Source: Bacteroidales bacterium | Lineage (GTDB): Bacteria > Bacteroidota > Bacteroidia > Bacteroidales > VadinHA17 | NCBI GenBank assembly: GCA_015486475.1 | Contig: WFRO01000174.1 | Coordinates: 1-8,610 of the forward strand | Length of the DNA: 8,610 bases | Direction of reading: 5' to 3' | Shown: positions 7,285-8,610 of the stretch, one piece after another | Position numbering within the stretch: the stretch's first letter is position 1 | How the letters are laid out: each line of letters starts with the position of its first letter | Made by a program: the position numbers and the translations under genes | The notes under the pieces: model-generated | The model's input: the letters and a program-made list of their open reading frames with translations, nothing else | Databases searched by the model: none | Told to the model about the DNA's origin: nothing

Positions 7285-7312
7285 CAACTCCACACTCCAC
7301 ACTCCACACTTT
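7285..7312 (+). repeat. CTCCACA heptad repeat, upstream copy of the pair around the hydrolase gene
   Basis: CTCCACA is repeated exactly three times at 7288-7308 and runs into CT and a T tract. The CAACTCCACACTCC (7285-7298) and CCACACTTT (7304-7312) parts recur in the same orientation at 8557-8570 and 8585-8593, so this is one of two related copies that bracket the gene at 7388. Confidence 0.75.
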
Positions 7313-7387
7313 TTATGGTGTCAGGGGGGCGGGCAGGCTATGTAATGCGCTGTTTTAAGGTTGACTTAACACTAAAAAGGGAATAAA

Positions 7388-8431
7388 ATGACCCGAAAAT
7401 ATATTTTACTTCTTTTTATTGCCCTCTTCCTGTATTCCTGTGAGAAAGAGCAGGATCCGGGGGATCTGGACGACATCATTTATGTACGGTATAAGGGAGC
7501 GGACATGCCGGTGTACATGCACGGCAATATCCGTTCGGGTGTTATACTGCTGGTGGTCCATGGCGGCCCCGGCGGCAATGGCCTCGAATACAGGAGCGGC
7601 CTCTGGACCGTGGACCTGGAAAAAAATTATGCCGTGGCCTACTGGGACCAGCGGGGACAGGGTATGGCCCAGGGGCATTATGACAAATCAGCTGTAACGA
7701 TCGCACAGATGGCGGACGACATGGATGCTGTGGTGAAGGTCCTGAAAACCAAATACGGGGAGAAGGTGGAAATATTCGCGCTGGGCCACTCCTGGGGCGG
7801 CACCCTGACTTCCAAATATATGATCACGGATGATTATCAGTATCACCTGCAGGGCTGGATCGAGTTTGACGGCGCCCATGATATGCCCCAAAACGATATC
7901 GAGTCGGTGAAGATGTTCATCCGCGTAGCCAACGAACAGATAGCTGCCGGTAACAGCGTGGAAAACTGGCAAGACATTCTGGATTGGGCCGGGGAAATTG
8001 ACACCAACAACATTTCGATGGAACAAAGCCTGGAAATCAATAAAAAAGGTTTTGAAGTTGAAGAGTGGCTGAAGGCGGATGGGGTTATACAGAAAGGAGA
8101 AAGCGGCGGCACCGTGGAGTCAGATTTTTGTGGGCAGGTAAATCCGGTAACCAGCTCCATTACCGGGTTGTTGACAAACATCACCCTGAATGATGAAAAC
8201 AGTAAATACTCGGCAACGGATGAACTCTATAAGGTGGAGATCCCCTCGTTGTTCATATGGGGCAAATACGATTTTGTCGTTCCTCCCACGCTGGGCTATG
8301 ATGCTTTCAACAGGGTGAGCTCCACGGTGAAAGCTTTTGTGCTTCTCGAAAAGTCCGGCCACTCGGGTATGGACAATGAGTGGGAAAAAACCAAAGACGC
8401 GATCATCATGTTCATTGAGGATAACAGATGA
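7388..8431 (+). CDS. Lipoprotein alpha/beta hydrolase, proline iminopeptidase (S33)-like
   Basis: The 347-residue product begins with a lipoprotein signal peptide (lipobox LYSC, lipidated C18) followed by EKEQD. Acidic residues right after the cysteine are compatible with surface export signals in Bacteroidota, though location outside versus inside the outer membrane is inference. The rest is an alpha/beta hydrolase. HGGPGG at 58-63 forms the oxyanion hole and DQRGQG is at 87-92. GHSWGG has nucleophile S135, the acid is D295 in WGKYDFVVPP, and the base is H325 in KSGHSG. HGGPG plus DQRG plus GHSWGG is the signature of proline iminopeptidase-like S33 enzymes, which remove N-terminal proline or act on related amides and esters; substrate cannot be read from sequence. 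A cap domain fits between residues 150 and 270. The ATG at 7388 follows an AAAAAGGGA ribosome site and directly precedes the signal peptide. No TAnnTTTG promoter is visible upstream. Complete and apparently functional. Confidence 0.92.
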   Translation: MTRKYILLLFIALFLYSCEKEQDPGDLDDIIYVRYKGADMPVYMHGNIRSGVILLVVHGGPGGNGLEYRSGLWTVDLEKNYAVAYWDQRGQGMAQGHYDKSAVTIAQMADDMDAVVKVLKTKYGEKVEIFALGHSWGGTLTSKYMITDDYQYHLQGWIEFDGAHDMPQNDIESVKMFIRVANEQIAAGNSVENWQDILDWAGEIDTNNISMEQSLEINKKGFEVEEWLKADGVIQKGESGGTVESDFCGQVNPVTSSITGLLTNITLNDENSKYSATDELYKVEIPSLFIWGKYDFVVPPTLGYDAFNRVSSTVKAFVLLEKSGHSGMDNEWEKTKDAIIMFIEDNR

Positions 8432-8441
8432 GCGGAGTGTT

Positions 8442-8468
8442 TCCTGACCGCCCGGCAGGGAATCAGGA
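8442..8468 (+). terminator. Weak hairpin after the hydrolase gene
   Basis: TCCTGA at 8442-8447 pairs with TCAGGA at 8463-8468 over a 15-nt G/C-rich loop, 10 bp after the stop codon. No T tract follows, so it is at best a weak or factor-dependent 3' end signal. Confidence 0.2.
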
Positions 8469-8495
8469 TGAAGCGATAAAGAAATGAAGCGATAA
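8468..8495 (+). repeat. 12-bp direct repeat (ATGAAGCGATAA)
   Basis: ATGAAGCGATAA occurs exactly at 8468-8479 and 8484-8495, 16 bp apart. It is followed by TGCGAGAATGA, giving a run of similar GATAA and GAATGA words typical of short degenerate intergenic repeats. No coding frame is supported. Confidence 0.65.
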
Positions 8496-8532
8496 TGCGA
8501 GAATGATTCCCGGCTGACGCCAGTCGGACGGG

Positions 8533-8548
8533 GAATGCATGAATGCAC
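8533..8548 (+). repeat. 8-bp tandem repeat (GAATGCAT/GAATGCAC)
   Basis: GAATGCAT at 8533-8540 is followed by GAATGCAC at 8541-8548, differing only in the last base. Like the TGGAATAA units upstream of the hydrolase gene it has a period of 8. Confidence 0.5.
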
Positions 8549-8556
8549 GATTTAAT

Positions 8557-8593
8557 CAACTCCACACTCCGCACTCGAAGTACACCACACTTT
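8557..8593 (+). repeat. Downstream copy of the CTCCACA element bracketing the hydrolase gene
   Basis: CAACTCCACACTCC at 8557-8570 and CCACACTTT at 8585-8593 repeat the parts found at 7285-7298 and 7304-7312, in the same order and orientation but with a longer, diverged centre (GCACTCGAAGTACA). The last 17 bases of the window are A/T-rich with no further feature. Confidence 0.65.
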
Positions 8594-8610
8594 AAATATA
8601 GGTATTTAAA

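Larger units (their letters stand above)
7094..7387. repeat. Composite intergenic repeat region
   Basis: This 294-bp stretch has no supportable gene. It carries in order a hairpin (7123-7140), an 8-bp tandem repeat (7146-7167, partly repeated at 7215-7222), a 20-bp perfect palindrome (7181-7200), a purine-rich heptad block (7231-7258) and a CTCCACA heptad block (7288-7310). Then come a G-rich run (7324-7333) and the leader of the hydrolase gene. From memory, similar mixtures are scattered through intergenic regions of many Bacteroidota and their minus strand gives spurious SIIPLFH-type frames. Confidence 0.75.

Noticed and set aside
7088..7309. Short minus-strand frames with SIIPLFH-like words in the intergenic repeat block
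   Set aside because: They are translations of the tandem repeats and palindrome; I recall such spurious frames from many Bacteroidota intergenic regions, and no ribosome site or conserved domain supports them.
7146..7310. CRISPR-like array
   Set aside because: Units are only 7-8 bp, directly tandem and without spacers; no cas genes are present.
7211..7333. Possible G-quadruplex from the GGG runs
   Set aside because: The runs around 7211-7250 are separated by loops of about 10 and 14 bases, and the later G-run lies too far away, so the pattern does not meet usual quadruplex spacing.
7361..7389. Sigma-70-like TTGACT with a TAAAAT at 17 bp before the hydrolase gene
   Set aside because: The putative -10 overlaps the start codon, so the mRNA would begin inside the gene, and Bacteroidota promoters use a different consensus.

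Overview
The window looks like chromosomal DNA from a member of the Bacteroidota, most likely an anaerobic, Bacteroidales-like lineage. The signs are a TATCTTTG (-7 type, TAnnTTTG) promoter ahead of the largest gene, start codons preceded by A/T-rich leaders instead of strong Shine-Dalgarno sites, a Bacteroidota-style lipoprotein with acidic residues just after the lipidated cysteine, and intergenic DNA packed with short purine-rich and palindromic repeats of a kind I remember from this phylum. All supported genes lie on the + strand.

Layout. (1) Bases 2-1603 are the 3' part of a gene for an FAD-dependent oxidoreductase. It carries a beta-rich, carbohydrate-binding-like module in front of the flavin domain, and its start lies outside the window. 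(2) Bases 1746-6008 are one very large intact gene of 1420 codons. It encodes a fused ATP-driven electron-transfer protein: two tandem 2-hydroxyacyl-CoA dehydratase activator (BcrA/BadF/HgdC type) ATPase domains, a cysteine-rich linker, a DUF2229 domain and an HgdB-like COG3581 domain. It has its own promoter. (3) Bases 6035-6217 hold a 60-codon frame that reads like the C-terminal tip of a much larger, probably glycan-related protein, so it is probably a gene remnant. (4) Bases 6386-7093 encode an exported 235-residue protein that looks like a small outer-membrane beta-barrel with an unusual lysine-rich tail. (5) Bases 7094-7387 hold no gene but contain a composite of hairpin, 20-bp perfect palindrome, 8-bp and 7-bp repeats. 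(6) Bases 7388-8431 encode a lipoprotein alpha/beta hydrolase of the proline iminopeptidase (S33) type with a complete catalytic triad. (7) Bases 8432-8610 are again repeat-containing intergenic DNA, including a second copy of the repeat found upstream of the hydrolase.

How the genes relate. I see no single operon or pathway. The oxidoreductase and the 60-codon remnant both look like pieces of carbohydrate-utilisation neighbourhoods, and the activase sits between them with its own promoter, which suggests past rearrangement. The activase has no dehydratase subunits beside it in this window, so its electron acceptor is either within the same chain or encoded elsewhere. The barrel-like protein and the lipoprotein hydrolase are both envelope proteins, but they are separated by the repeat block and probably transcribed separately. 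The most interesting object is the all-in-one activase. Its general architecture is known, but its physiological reaction is, as far as I know, unassigned.
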